Notes: generated from the letters alone by a model not told the origin. A stretch of DNA of 64,000 bases from Sarcomyxa edulis (GCA_009761415.1 QUOL01000025.1:1-64000); one strand, 5' to 3'. Positions 44,512-58,419 are shown, numbered from the stretch's first letter. A program made the numbers and translations.

Positions 44512-47500
44512 GTATAACTACGGTCTCCGTAATCGGTAGATATATATTCTTGCGGCTCTTCAGTAAGTCGGGGAGACATGTCGTCGTCAAGTTCGTCTTC
44601 GTCCTCCTCAAGTATGGCGGATTCATAATCATCATCGTCCTCATCTTGATCGAGTGTCTCGGGATCGACGTCATCAAATATAACATGGAACTAGATAGAA
44701 AAGAGATCAGTTCACCGTGCAGGACATTATGTGATCACGAGATCCTTACATGGGTTATGAGGGCTTTCACAAGCTTGTGGGTATGTCCCATATTCGCTAA
44801 AATCATTACAAAGTCGTTCTGAGGTGCTCGAAGGAGATTTGGACTGAAAACGATGGCCAAGGCTTCGGCGGTCATTTGGTTGTGTTCCTCGTAGTCTGTC
44901 ACCCTAGAAGAAATGAAGTTGCCTGAGTTCACGTACGAGAAGAGTATAACTCGAAGCTTACTTGTCAAGATGCTCTGAGACGCGTTTCAGCAGATCGAAG
45001 TTTGCTTGAGGCAGGCCGCGGACAACAGAGCGAATTCCAGCGAGTCGGGCATCAAGGTTTTCCAACTCTGTTTCAAAAGTAAGAAAATCGATGACTGGAA
45101 GCATGAAGGTAGAGCATTGCGTACTCATAGCATCGATGATTTCATGATACGACGATGAAGGGAAGACTGGTTCTGGCAAGACCCGGAACCACGACTTCAC
45201 CAAATCACAGACAGCGTGTATATCTGTCGATTCAGTGATCGGACATTCACCTAACGACCGAGGATTAGCAAAAGGGTTTTGAAAACTCAAGGACCTGTAA
45301 CACTCACCCCGGTTGAATGCGTCTTTGAGTGCAGTAATCTCGGAGCTTGCTCCGGCGATTCGATCTGCAGAGATTATGGTTGAGAATACGACGTGCAGGC
45401 GATGTCATTTGGACATACATATTCCAACTTCACTCAAACCGCGAGTCTCGACCTCCAAAAGGCATCGTTCCATGACAGATGGGATTGTGCCCGGTTCTAC
45501 ACTGTCTGTGCCATTTTCTCGTTCGAGTAAGAATTCCAGGTCAACACCAAATACTGGGATGCGAATTAAGTAAGTCATTAAAGACGACGGAATACTGTCA
45601 TTCTCTTACCGGCTGTGGGATCACGCGAAGCAGTCGCAGTCTGATTATGGATGTGATCTGCAAGCTGAGGTTTCGGTGAATTGCCGAGGTATGTCAAGCG
45701 TCGTTTGGCTGCGGTTTTGGTGATCTGGTTGATGACATCGATCCACTTGCCCATGTCCCGCTTGTTCATAGCTTGAAGTAAATAGTGCCCTCCATCTTCA
45801 GTGTCCAGTTGGAATGTGAAAGAGCGCTCATTATTGATGAAATGTGCTACTCGAGCATCCATGAGACTCAAAACCAGAGATGGTTTCCCAGACGGTGTAA
45901 AATCGAGTTCTGATGCAGTCCTTCTGACCTCAGGCACATGAGGAATATCAGCACCAAAAGCGCTCGAGATAGGTCGCATGAATTGTAGGAAAGCGGACAT
46001 GCTCTTCTTATTACGATGTTGCTTTGGAATAGTCGTTGGCTTTCTTGGACGCATAGCCTTATTGAACATGTCTTCTCGCCGGTCGTTCCGCGTCTGCTCG
46101 TGAAGCTTTTCCTTCTGGAGACGACTGCGTAGATTCTTGTCGCGCCTGTTCTTCTCGATCTGGGTGGCTACTAGTCTCTGGAAAGGACGCGAAAGCTTCT
46201 TGGAAGATGCACTGCCACTGACGGGGGCGTGCAGCCCCTCCCTTTGAGCTTCCTCTTTGATACCACGATGATCAAATTGTAGTGGCATAATCTCTTTCTC
46301 GATGTTGTTCAAGCGTTCAAAACCTCGTCGGTTGACGTCGTCACGCTGGTGGCTCTGACGAGTTGAAGGAAGGGACGGGGCATTCGTGATAAGATTACAA
46401 AGATGTCTTCGTTTATCGAAGTTAACGAGATTCTGGCCTTCTGTGACCGACGACGACTCAACGACGTCGGGAGTAGCGATGACTTCGAGCATGCGTTCTA
46501 ATAACCATCCCATATCTACCGTCAAGGAGTCCTTGGAGGCCGTGGATTGTGTGAAGGGTCTTGACAATAGTGAGGCAAGATTGTCGCATTGCGTTCCACG
46601 ATTGAGAGCAACGTTCTGAAAGGCTCGATGATGCATTCGACATTCGACACTGAGGAGAGCAGAAGTAATGACAGCCTCGACAAAGGACCGAACACACGGA
46701 CGATCCGCGAGGCGGAGCGAAGACGGCTCTGTGTCGACATTGCGCAGCCGAGCTACCTCGATAGCGCGAAGGAATAATTCTATACGAGCTTGCCGTGTTC
46801 GAAGACCTAGTCGATGCGCCACGATCTTGGAGATCAACCATTTGCGCAGGATGCTATAAGCGCGGATGCAACTTCGTATTCCGGGTGGTAAGAGTCGATA
46901 GATAGCGTCCTGGCTCATTTCAGATATCATATGCGAGGGTTCCACCTCCTGTATATGTGAATACATAGTCTGAATCTCGACCATGTCTTCCATCATTGAG
47001 GGTTCACGGGGTAAAAACCAACCTATGCGGTCAGCGGTTTGAACTTCGAGTAAATCCGCAGTGACAAAGAGATCCTATTCAAAAAGAAAATGAGATTCAG
47101 GTCGATACCGAGAACTAAAAGGGTTATCACCTCCTCTGAGACGTTGCTGAACGTTGCACAAGCCATGATATCCAGATATTCAACGAGCTCCTCAGCGTCA
47201 GCGCGATCGACATCTAAGGGTTCCCGATTATCGGCGGGACGCATTCTGGTACTATTGACGGAGAATCTAGAAACGGGGAGGACACGTGCTGGAGGCCGCA
47301 TCGTTCGAACGATGAACAGAGTTGCAAGGGATTTTCGAGATTCTGCGAGAGCGGTCCAAACCTGACGGACTGCAGGATCTTGAAACTTGGAAGACTCGTG
47401 TACGACGTGTTCTGTATCGCTCTCAAGGAAAGATTGTAAAGCGTTGTATAGGCTGACGTCGTCCAAGATATCCTGGGCCCCGCCACCACTCGTGAGCCAT

Positions 47501-50500
47501 TCCTTGACGGTTTCAAGTACCTCAGAACGTGTTTTAGCAACTGCAAGGTATTCAGCAACTGCAGGCGATGATCCTTGGGGTTGACTAGCGACATAGAGCT
47601 TTCGCAAAAGCTACAATGAAGGTTTTGAGAGGTATGAGTATAGCGTGTCGAAAAGCACTCACTTCAAAGAAGACAAGAGGTGTGACAAAACTGCGGAAAA
47701 CATTCCACCACACCCGTGCAAGTTCACCATGATCGACCACGAGTTCTCTGGTCTTCCCTTGGCTGAGAGCCATCTCACCATTGTCATCAGCGACAGAAAC
47801 GGAAACATTCTGAAGCCCGTGGACCAGGATGGATACTAGGCAACTAAGTGTACCTGCCTGTACAAGTACACGCAAAGGCCGTTCCGAGGATGGTTCCGAG
47901 ACGACGAAGCTTTGGCGGTGTGAAATGGAAGGCAAGGAACTCCGACGTGCAACACTGGTTTTGCGTTCTAGACTTTGTGAAGACCCGGGTTTCACCCGAA
48001 TAGAAGGAGTGCGACTGACTGTCTTCTCGACTGTGGCATCTATGACCGAGCTTGAAGGACGAGAAGGTGCACGTGAAGGTGGACGAGATGTGGAAGCGAC
48101 ATCCCCACCAATCTGTACGACAAGTAGAAGGTCACCATTGTAAACTGGAATAACAGTGCCACCGTAGCCCACTCCTGCGAGGCCAGCCGAGACATCCCTA
48201 TTTCCGGGAGTTTCGGAGAGTTGTAAGATCCGCCGTTCATCAGGACGCATATGGGCATCAATAGCGCGCAGGAACTGTAAATCGGGAGCATCACTATCGA
48301 CACGAGTGCGCAAAAGTTGGCCTCGATCGATGAGAGTAATAGTAGGAAGAGGCTCCGGAAACAACAGCGGGAGGAGGGATATATGCGGAGCATAAGAGAG
48401 ACTTCGAGACCAGTGATAAGGTTCGAACAGGCCTTTGCGTCGAGGTTCGGCAGCAAGCGAGAGGGACATGAATTGCTCCACACTAGACAAAAGGCGTCAG
48501 CCAACTGCAACGGAAAAAAAGGGACGACCAATCCTTACCGAACAAATTTGGAGGCAAGACCGCCACTTCCACCGCCTTCAGCAGACATGTCTCGCCAGTA
48601 TGCGACCATTCTTCTGACATCCTCGCCTATCTCACCCTCTACTACGTTCACCTTCCGTGGACAGAGCAAAAAAGCAGTCCTAAAACCCTCAAACATTTGC
48701 CTTGTTTTATTCAGCGGTTCGATAATCCATCCGTCATCCCTCCGTGCTTTACTGAGTTCCGATTTGATGCAAGTTTTCACATCGCCTCCCCAAGGAGTCA
48801 CCTTTGGTTCCTTGACGCCTATACACTCACCGTCTCCTGCAGGATATATCCAGGACTCGATGGCTGCAAGTGCTAAGGGATCCACTCGCTTCCAAGCTTT
48901 GTCTAATCTTGCAACAGGCCGCGAACAGAGAGCCGCTAGAATAGCTCGCCACGAGCACTCGTCTCCCGCAAGTCTGCATAGTTCTCCGACTCTTGCCCAA
49001 ACAGAAATAACCTCAGAACGTGAGTGGGTACGTGACGTTTGCGGACCACGGTCCTCGGAGTTCCGGTTTGTCGATGGAGGTCCGGGGGAAGACATCTTGC
49101 CGCTGGAGGTATCGGCACCAAGAATCTGCATGAGCAACAATTTTGTGAGCCAGTGTGGATGGTCTTCACTGCCGAAGAGGGGAGCGAACGTCGAGGCTGC
49201 TTGGCTGAAGCCACTTGCTATGGAAGTTGTGTCATCGTTGTTGCTTGTCTCATAGCCAATGACGAACTGGGCAGTCAAGTCATCAGGGGTCTGGTCGAGG
49301 ACAGAACGATGGAAGAAGGTCAGACTGCGCGCAACCAGTTGAGGATTCAACAAAAGCAGAACGTCGCGTGATAGACCTTCCTGAGCTAGCGCGGTCCAAG
49401 GCATGGGACTGTTGGGTTGATTGTAGGTTGGATGAAGAGTCTGTTGATCCAGCATTCGGAAGTCCATCGAAGACTTTCCCGAAGCTGACGATGGTGTCGC
49501 TGAAGGCGGCTGCTGTCCACCTAGAGCATCGATGAGCGACAGAAGCTTGCTGCCGTCTTCGGGTCGGGGAGAAAACATTCCAATATTAGGTGACATCGAA
49601 CCAATAGCTGGGGATGGGACATAAAGAGCTTGCATTGACGACGATTTTGGCATGCCAGCTAGCACTGAAGTCTGTATAATAGCTGATGACGCGTCTGGGA
49701 TAGTCTCGATCCGCCACTCCTCCCAAGCTGTGGCGTCTGCAGGTTGACCATGATATGTCAGATATTCACCTGCCAGCCATCCCACTCTCGACCGGTCATC
49801 TTCTTTCGTGCCCTCTTCTGCCCCACTCACAAGATATGCACAACAGCGAAGGAACTCACTCTCGAACTTCGCCTGTCCAACAAGAGATGGCATGCAAAGG
49901 AGAATAGATGATGCAAAGTCTCTCCACTCCTCCCGGCATTTACTGATGTCCTTTCCATCAGCCAGATTCTCAGCGTTGAAAAAACACGTTGCAAACACGG
50001 CCTCGTGAATACAAGCCTCGAATGTGCCTCTTTCGATTTTGCCTGAAGCACTTCGCACGAGATCAGGATGCGTTCTCCGACCCCAAAATGCCCGTTTCTT
50101 CCTCGTCGTAAATGAAGTGTCCTCCCTCTCCCTGCCGTTCCGTGACCTGGTTGCTCCTTCCCAGTTCTCCCCACCAGCACCTCCACCAGCATCTCCGTCC
50201 TCATCATCATGATCTGCAGGAACAAATTCTTTCGGGAATAGTTCCTTGATAGCGGCGGTTCTGTCCCCAGGTGGCTTATAAAAGTACAATTTCGACCCCT
50301 TTAGCTCAAGCTTGTACGGTTTCCACCCTTTGGCCAAAGTCAAACTCTGAGCAGCAGGAGCTCCTGGATACTGGAGCCACGGAGGATCTTCCGTTAGTCG
50401 ATTGATGAATCCACTATGGAATATGATCTGCGAAGACCGTTTGGCATTGGCACGATCCCCGTCAGGCTCGACAATTGATGGAGGAGACAATAGCGTGGTA

Positions 50501-51824
50501 GAACGAGACGCGATTTGAGTCTGAGAAGCAGTGTTACCCGAGACAAAGTCGGGCTGTGATGGTCTATGACCGAGGCCACCAAAGCTGAATGGAAAAGCTG
50601 CTCGAGTGGGCGTTCCGCTGGTAGGAGCTGGTTTCTCGACCTCCTTGACCTCTGACTCTTTTTCAGAACTTCCCGAACCTTTTCTTTTTGGACTGGGCGG
50701 GCCGAAACGCGGGGCAGCTAATTTAGAGGGAAGACGAGGAGTGAACGAGTGCGAGCGGGTGTGAACATGCGTCGAGTTCTGAGATGACGGATTGTCATCT
50801 TCTCCAGGGCCAGAAATAGAGATGGAGACGGAGGACTGGATGGGCATCGAATTTCCAGGTGGCGAGGAAGAAGGGGGGCTCGAGCTTCGTATGGTTGGAA
50901 ATGGCTGCCTTGCACTCATGATGCTGATTGGTGATGAAGGGCTAGGTTGTGAGACCCCACTGGCGCTACTATCGCTACGATTCCGATACTCCGCGACCTT
51001 GTTTTGGAAGGTAGTGTTGATGGGAGAGAATTTTGCTGGAGAGACCTTTCCCAAGTCGTCTGCAGACTTCGACCATGCTCTGCGAGAGATGGTGCGGAGG
51101 TCTCCAAGACCACCTGAACTGGATACTGACGGAGTTGAGGGTGATCCAGGAGCGTCATGTGAGATATCCAGAGATCCAGGAGGCCGTATCGATAAGTCGT
51201 GAACCGATCTGTCATGTCAAAGAAAAGTCAATATCTAGTTCACAGAGAACTAACTTGACGATTATAAATATGCCAGACAACACTCCGTTCTCTGACACTC
51301 AGCATGTCCTGCCAGAAACTGCTGGAACGGTTCACCAGAGCGTGGATCATCCCACCGTGACTGATCTCAATAGCACGCCCAAAGCTTGTAAGGTGCAATC
51401 GACTGTCACACGATCGCTCAATCCGCGGGTGGAGAGAATAACATTGGCGACAAAGACACAGAGACAACCGACATCCAATAGACTCCTCAACATTGACGAC
51501 AGAATGTACTCACCTACTAGCCCCTGCAGAATACGAATCTAGGATAGGCCTCGGGTCTGTCGGATGGGAAATCTTGTGCTTTCTCCCTGTCGCATTCGAC
51601 GTTGTTTTGGGCTCGTTGACAGCAGCATTTATCCGCGGAGCAGAAGAGCTGCGATTGAACCATGCCTTTGGTCTGGAAAGAAACTGAGTAAACCCAGAAG
51701 AAGGAGAGTTTGAACGTGGTAGACCAAGGAATGCAGGAGATGACGGCGCGGCAAGGTTGGTCGACGCTGAAGGATCCTGGGGACTCGTTGAGTTGGAAGA
51801 CGGAGCCCCGCGTCGTGGAGGCAT
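44512..51824 (-). CDS. BEM2: Bem2-like RhoGAP (PH, RasGEF-like, PH, RhoGAP)
   Basis: A protein of about 2,200 residues in nine or more exons; ATG at 51824 (MPPRRGAPSSNSTSPQ), stop at 44512. After a long Ser/Pro-rich head comes a PH-like segment (LAKGWKPYKLELKGSKLYFYK, near 50290), then a RasGEF-N/RasGEF-like region (FEACIHEAVFATCFF, SQAASTF, WARVGELCRLAGDECSW, KTRQMFEGFRT; 50100-48600). A second PH region lies at 45700-45950 (FTFQLDTEDGGHYLLQAMN, MGKWIDVINQI). The RhoGAP domain follows (VDLEFLLEREN, YRIAGASS near 45370, LVKSWFRVLPEPVFPSS, QANFDLLKRVSEHLDK, MTAEALAIVFSPNLL at 44860). An acidic tail closes the protein. Domain order and size match yeast Bem2, a GTPase-activating protein for Rho1/Cdc42 in polarity and cell-wall control. 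In GAPs the arginine finger sits in the YR-x-x-G segment, and the Arg is present. Confidence 0.87.
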
Positions 51825-53032
51825 ATGAGATGTGAGATTTTTGAGAAGGACGGTGTGGACTGCAGCAAGCTACTCTGGGGGTCTTTGTATGCCTTGGGGT
51901 GGGTCAAATTGTACGACGAAAAAAAGTGGTATCAAACACTCTGTACTGCGGAAAAAAGTCAACATTTACCCCAAGAAAACAAGGTGTTTCCCAACGTACC
52001 AGAGGCTAGTCGTAAATACGGAAGAAAAAACGGGTGATATAAAGTGGTATGAGTTGCTCAGCTCATGAGCGACGCGTAGGAAATGCAAGACGCTGTCCAA
52101 GAGGCGGCATCTGAAATATTCAAATTGCAGAGTTCCTCTTCTGAGCATCCATCAGATCCACACTCCACCTCATCGTTTCTCTGGAATTATACCTTAATCA
52201 AACTCTGTGCGGTAGTACTCTAGCTCAATAATGTCTCCAAACTGGTGGCACCATGCTACGTGTCGCAAACTTCATCACTGATACGCTTGGAATAGCTAAC
52301 ATTCATCTAGAAGAACTGGAAGAGGCATCTATCTATATGATTCTTGCGCACAGCCTACATACATTGCAGTGAGTGATCGTATGCTTATTGTGCATGAAAT
52401 CGTGGGGCAGAGGAGGGAGCAGCGATCATACTCACTTGAATTTCATTTCATCTCGGACTTAGACGCGTTATAATCCCTTTTAGTGTATTAGTGGCGTCGT
52501 CTTGGACACGATTTGCAAATACACAGACGATATCTGGACCGAGTAGCCACGGTAGCAGCGTCTAGCTGGAACCTTCAGACGTCCTCGCGTTCGAGCTCGA
52601 ATCTGATGCCACAGACGATATCAATCAATATACAGACTAGGCGCTGTAGCGGCGCATTCTCCTGGGGTCGGGTTTCCCCTGAAATGTGGCGTACATATGA
52701 TCTACTATCAGATTATTCAGATAATCGACCTATCGAAATTTCTGTTCTGCGCCTTTATAGTCCATCTTGCGCGGTGAGTCGAATAAGATTTCATCTTCCT
52801 ATGATTGCTTACTCTGGAGACCAGTAGTAGACGGGCAACAAATCTTCATCTTTCTCAATCGTCCTACGGACCCTGAACGAATGCCGTCCATATATCCTGC
52901 GCGGTTGACAAGGTCTACATTTGTCTTATACATCCTTAAATTACAACTTCGACTTGAAACCCAGGCTGTAAACGAAAGTGTCCTTCAAAGACGAATATAT
53001 ACACACACGTGAACGCAGGTGAGTCTTCACTT
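51825..53032. other. Intergenic region, 1.2 kb
   Basis: No gene accepted. A plus-strand 49-codon frame from ATG 52083 (MQDAVQEAASEIFKLQ) is the only mildly protein-like piece and is too short to support. Confidence 0.4.
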
Positions 53033-54865
53033 TCAAAGTGACGAGGTGGATAGAGTGCGGGAGGTGGATACCAGGTATCTCCTCGGTTTCTCTGGGACTG
53101 CCGGTGGGGATTCCGTTGCTTCTTGTACCGATTCAATAGACGAGCCAGCTCTATAACTTGGCGGCAACTCAACGAGCTGCTGAGCTTGGCCTCCGTCACG
53201 GTGCACGAGAAATACAGACGGAGAGAACGAAGTTTCCATGCCCGCGTTCGTCGGTAAGCTGTTCATACGAGACGATCCGCCAGTGATGATGAGGCGTGTT
53301 TCTGGTTTGTTCAACGGAGTTGAAGAACCGCGATCGGGGAAAGTCTGCCTCTGTGAATCCGAAGAAGAATCTACGAATGCAGTCGGTACGAGTGCTGGAT
53401 CTGGACGTGTTCTCTTGAGGAGTAAAACTACTAGAACCACCGTTAGGACACCGGCGACGAATGTTCCGACTCCAACTCCTGCGGCTATTGTAGCGGATTG
53501 ATGTTTCGGTCTGAGCTGGAGAGAACAGTGAGTCTAAACCAAAAGGGTGTGATAGCAATAACTTACATGGTTCCGGGAGCGAGACAATCTGATGTTCCAG
53601 GACCACCTGCATGCAGAGGTCCTTGAGACCATTGTTTACCGTCAGAGCTGGTAAGAGAGATGAAGAATGGCGAAGCCCAGGTCTATTCTCTCGTCAATTT
53701 TCATCAATAGACCGAATTATACAGAATAAACTTACTAATGAGATGGTCCAATCAATGGGGTCCATAGAGTTCGATGTGATATTGTAAGGAGGATGAAGAC
53801 TAGGAGCCACCTAAGTACAACCATTCAGGTTATGTTCCCTACACTGAACGAAACAAAACGTACTGTCAACGTGAATGGAGGGGTCCCGTTTTTAGGCGTG
53901 ACGATGATATCTGAACACTGTAACCATGATTATGTTAGTTGGGGTAGTATCGGTAATATTTAGGGGATCTACCTGATCTATGAAGCCAAATTGTGACAAT
54001 GCGGTACCGTCTTTGACAGTGCCCACAACATCTAGGAGAACGGGGAAAGTGATGTTTTGGCACGTCGGGTTCGCTACTGTCGTGTTGGGAATGACGGTGT
54101 ATATTTCTTGGCATCCGCCTGAAACTCCGTTTTTGTCGAACTATTGGTAGGCATAGCTCAAGCAGAATATAGTCGCGAGTATCATGAATAGCTCACCATG
54201 CATATTTGATACTATAATAAGATAAGATGTGTCAGTTGTCTGCAGATATCCGCATGACCTTCTGGTATGAAATAAGCACCTGGGTACCGGGCGCAAACGG
54301 GACATCCCAATCCTGTTCAAAGGAGATATTAAATAGCAGTATCAGACCCTAGGTTGCGTAACGCACAAAATCCAAGTTGAAGCCTGCGTCAATGATGAAC
54401 GGAACTATGAAGGTCCTTCAGGACGAAGTCAACGTGTGAGCTCGATACATACGCGCCGAGGAAAGACCTACGAAGTATAAATTTGTAGTGAATATGGAGC
54501 AGTCGGGCTCGGCCTATATATATCTTAGTCGAAGAAGGTTTATTGCTGGTAGATTCCGCTCACCCAGTGGGTCCCTGATGACTCCATGATATGTGAAGTG
54601 TCTCGCACTGAACTTCGGTGTTTGTCAATGAGAGGCCATTTTCGAAACAAAAAACGGTATATACCTGATACGGGAATGGGAACCGGCTGGTCGGTTGGCG
54701 TCCAACTGAACATGAAGCCCTAGTCGAAACAAGTCAGGAATACTCAGCAAAATTCGCAGACTCTGTACGCACCAATTCTAGAGGTGGAACATACTTCGCT
54801 GAAGTGCTCCAAGAGAAAAAGCAAGCCCAGACCAGTAGGAATATGGAGGAAGGGTATACTCCCAT
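53033..54865 (-). CDS. Single-pass surface glycoprotein-like protein, unknown family
   Basis: ATG at 54865 begins a typical signal peptide, MGVYPSSIFLLVWACFF, cleaved near SWSTSAKY. The extracellular part is spread over about nine small exons and contains Cys, Asn-x-Thr and proline-rich pieces: VSECETLHISWS, QICMFDKNGVSGGCQEIY, IPNTTVANPTCQNITFPV, FIDQCSDIIVTPKNG, PPFTLTVAPSLHPPYN. Then ATIAAGVGVGTFVAG and VLTVVLVVLLLKR form one membrane helix (near 53430-53500), followed by a cytosolic Ser/Pro-rich tail of about 130 residues that stops at 53033. The plan (Cys-bearing beta-rich ectodomain, single helix, disordered tail) recurs in mushroom genomes as uncharacterised cell-surface proteins. Role unknown; sensing or adhesion would be a guess. 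Confidence 0.72.
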
Positions 54866-56310
54866 CTTGCACAGTGGGAGTGCGCAGAGGAAGAAGGAAA
54901 GAGATAGAGAATTGACAATTATATGACCGACGCGTGGTTTGGAGCTCCCATGATGAAAGATGACTGGCTTGGTCGCGATTGGTCCTATAATGAATCATCA
55001 GAGTCTAATTCTTGGACAGGTATTGGATGTTGTTTAGGAGATCTATCACCTTCTATTCTCGTGACTTGATAAAGTACAAGCAATAGGAAATATTCAGGCA
55101 CGAGGGAGGCCTGGCGAGATGTCGAGTACGTTCACATCGACAAGGATGTTGCGAAATGCACTTGTAACGGGCAGATAAGGACATAGGAGTATTTGACGGC
55201 AGATTTGTCCGAACCTAGTGTAGATACCAAGTCCTAATGAAATGATATATTTATCATACGGTGATATCTAATGACCATGAATGCTCGGCAATAAATGAGA
55301 CCACAGGATAATGAAACTGACCAGTATACTCGGGCCATGGGTTCGGTACCTGATGATCCCCCATTACAACGCCTCACAACTATCAGTATCAGAGGAGAAA
55401 CCGATATCAACCCAAGAAAATATCTCATGCCAGGCGCGTTTCGCACTGGTGGTAGATGAGACGGATATTCAAGTAGGATTCCATCAGAATCTGCAAAGTC
55501 GTCACTGTTATTGATTAGCAAGCAAGAAACTTCGAAACAAGGAGAGAAACTCACGTGCATTTATTCTCGTTCATCCCAACTTTTTGAGAAGTCCATAGGC
55601 CGGTGAATCAGACCTTGATCTTCAACCTGTATACATATTTTGTTCCTCCGGCCTGTCATACTTAGGCCATGCGCCAATGTCCCGCAGGTATGTCACTTGG
55701 CAAGTTGGAAGAAACAATTCTGACGGACGCGCGGCGATCGCCGGTCGGAAGCTCATGCCAAACTGTTGCAACCGCTCGGAACCGTTGGTAAAAAAATGTT
55801 TAGATTCATCACATTCATGCACGGCGAAATCTACACATAGTACACACTAGCTGGCAAGTCTTGAATCAAAGAAAATCATTCAGACACATCTCATCCATCA
55901 GTTTGCTATGGAGAAATTCCAGGTTCCGACCATACGCAAAGTGCCACGTCTGACCGTGAGTATTCGCATCATGATGCATCAAGATGTCGCGTTTTGACAT
56001 CTCTCGAATTCTTATAATGCCGTTTCTCCAGGTCTTGACCTCAGGTGGTAGACCCTGCATTGATTTTCCCCCGTCCCGCCGGCGAAATCAGGCGCTTTAT
56101 CGGTCGCAAAGCGCTCGACAAGGAGCTATGGAATACCATCACGTCAAGCTCTAGTCTACTGCGTAGATTCTCCGGAATATTTGGAACATTTTCGGTTTTA
56201 CTGAAGAGACCCATGACCGACAGATGTACTGGGTAGCGGTCCAGAGTCCTGCACATATAATAACCATTGGTAGATCTTTTTACCAGCAAGATCTAACCTC
56301 CTCAATCATC
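54866..56310. other. Intergenic region, 1.45 kb, with the CE16 promoter at its end
   Basis: No gene accepted. The last 60 nt contain a TATA-like acatataata at 56253-56262, 48 nt before the CE16 start codon. Confidence 0.5.
56253..56262 (+). promoter_or_regulatory. TATA-like element of the CE16 esterase gene
   Basis: acatataata sits 48 nt upstream of ATG 56311 in an otherwise mixed-composition leader. This spacing is short but usual for secreted-enzyme genes of filamentous fungi. Confidence 0.45.
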
Positions 56311-58033
56311 ATGAAGCTCTCGGTGACGATCCCTCTTGTCTCTTTGATACCTGTTACCATTGCGCAATCAGCGGTTTGGGGCCAATGTATGACTACCGTC
56401 CAATTCTCTGATAGATCGGGGGCATTTGACTGATTTTACCCCAGGCGGTGGAATAGGATGGACAGGTGATGTCACCTGTGTCCAGGGGTAGGTTTTTGGT
56501 CAAAAAGTAAAGGGAAAGACTGACTCGATGTCCATCAGAACTGTGTGTACAGTCTTGAACCCCTGCAAGTTTAGGCATCTGTATATCGATATTCTATCTG
56601 ACTTTCTGCCTTCGTAGACTATAGTCAATGCTTACCCTCGACGGCAACGACGACGCTCTCATCCACCTCCACTCCGTCTTCCACTTCCACAGGGCCTAGC
56701 TCTACCTCCACGGTACACGCTAACTACTGGTTCAGCTTGTAAGTGAACGGCAGAAGCGTTCCGAACCGTCAAATATATCAGCTGACATAAACTGTTACAG
56801 TGGAGACTCTTACACGCAAACGGGGTTTGTCCCCACCGATACTCTCCCTGCACCTGGGAATCCTCTTGGCAATCCTCCCTACCCCGTTCGTCTCCTCGTT
56901 CCAGACAGTCTTGTCCAAGAGATTGACATCTTCCACAGGGTTATACCGCGGTGGGAGGTACTGACTGGATTGACGTCGACACCGTCGTGTACAACAAATC
57001 TCTTGTTTTGACTTACAATTACGCCTACGGTGGCGCTACGATTGACGCGTCTCTGGTTGCACCCTACGAGCCAACTGTACTGTCCCTCGTTGACCAAGTC
57101 AATCAATTCTTGACCACTGTAGCGAGCAAGCCCGCGTCGACCCCCTGGACCAGCGTCAATTCGTTGTTCTCTATCTGGATCGGAATCAACGATATAGGAA
57201 ACAGCTACTATCTAGGTGGCGACCGTGATGCGTATGGCTATGGCTATTGATTTGGTGTATCAATGAACTAACTCATGACTTGCTATTAGATTCTCGGACA
57301 CTCTCTTGGCTGCAGAATTTGCTCTCGTGCAAAAATTAGTAAGTCAACCTCCAGTCCATCGAATCTTCGTTTATGACATTTGTGTTTCCAGTAGTACGCA
57401 TGTCATCCATTTTTTTCCCCGAATCCCTATGTAACCTATACCGTAGCAATGTGGGAGCTAGAAATTTCCTGTTCATCAACGTCCCACCCATCGACCGGTC
57501 CCCTTTAGTACGTCCAGATTGTCCTCTTTGTTATTTATACTCTGACAGATTTATATTCAGATGCTCTCCCAAGACGCTTCCGCCCAAGCCCTGGAAAAAA
57601 CTGTGATCGCAGGATTCAATAGCAAACTCGCAACCCAGATTGCCGCTTTCAAAGCCAACAACAGTGGAGTGAGTAGTATAACCTTTGCTTCAATTTCTGT
57701 TCAATCTCATTGATGCAATGCACAGGTTGAAACGTTCCTATGGGATTCCAACACCGCTTTCACCACCGTTCTCGACTCTCCGAAAACTTACGGATTCGTC
57801 GATGCCGTGTCGTACGGAAACACTGGTGATTTCTGGGGGTAAGTCCACCAGTTATTCTTTCGCCTCGCGGCCACTCATAATCACGTGACAACTAGAAACA
57901 ATTACCACTCTAGCAGTAAGCCGTCTTTGCTTGATGTACGAATACCATCAGTCATGCTAACTATGTTGTAGGTGCAGCCCAGACCATCTGGGGCCAAGGA
58001 GTTGCCGCCGTTCTCAATAGCACAATTTGGTGA
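56311..58033 (+). CDS. Secreted CE16 acetyl esterase with N-terminal CBM1
   Basis: Signal peptide MKLSVTIPLVSLIPVTIAQ, then a family 1 cellulose-binding module AVWGQCGGIGWTGDVTC, CTVLNP and YYSQCLPS with its four cysteines, then a Ser/Thr linker, then the GDSL/SGNH esterase: FSFGDSYTQTGF (block I, catalytic Ser), NYAYGGATID (block II Gly), IWIGINDIGNSYY (block III Asn), NFLFINVPPIDRSPL, and NNYHSSSAAQ (block V His) before the stop at 58031-58033. Early exons are 56311-56386, 56445-56487, 56539-56574, 56618-56738. The intron 56575-56617 uses a GC donor (gcaagt), required to rebuild the YYSQC end of the CBM1. CE16 enzymes remove acetyl groups from xylo-oligosaccharides at the non-reducing end. 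This supports a plant-biomass-degrading lifestyle. Confidence 0.9.
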
Positions 58034-58419
58034 GCAAAAGGAACATCAAATTCGAACTTGTGTAGCTTCTGTGAATGTCAATTATTTCGAGTACAAGGGA
58101 ATGCTTAGGCTGGATAAATTGTATGTTTACATTTTATCTACCTTCCGCTGAGCTTGTTGAGATGTGCCTCTGGGCCCTGAAAGACGCGTGGTATAATGTG
58201 TGCTTGTTGATGTTGACGTCCGGGAGTCCAAGCGGGAGCTTTGGCCTTCCCAATTTTTACTTCCTTTCTTCAACCACCTCTTTCTCTCGCCACACACATA
58301 CTACTCAAGCCTTCACACTGTTCTGCAAGTCTCAAGTATGTTGCTTCCTTCTTCTTCACTGCGCTTAAACTTTGGAATTGACCCCGTGCCACAGCGCTCT
58401 TCAATCCGCCACTGATAAC

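Noticed and set aside
48317..49255. Plus-strand frame of 312 codons
   Set aside because: It lies entirely antisense to well-supported RasGEF-like coding exons of the Bem2-like gene and has no family texture.
56045..56236. Plus-strand frame just upstream of the esterase
   Set aside because: Short, non-conserved, and overlaps the likely promoter.
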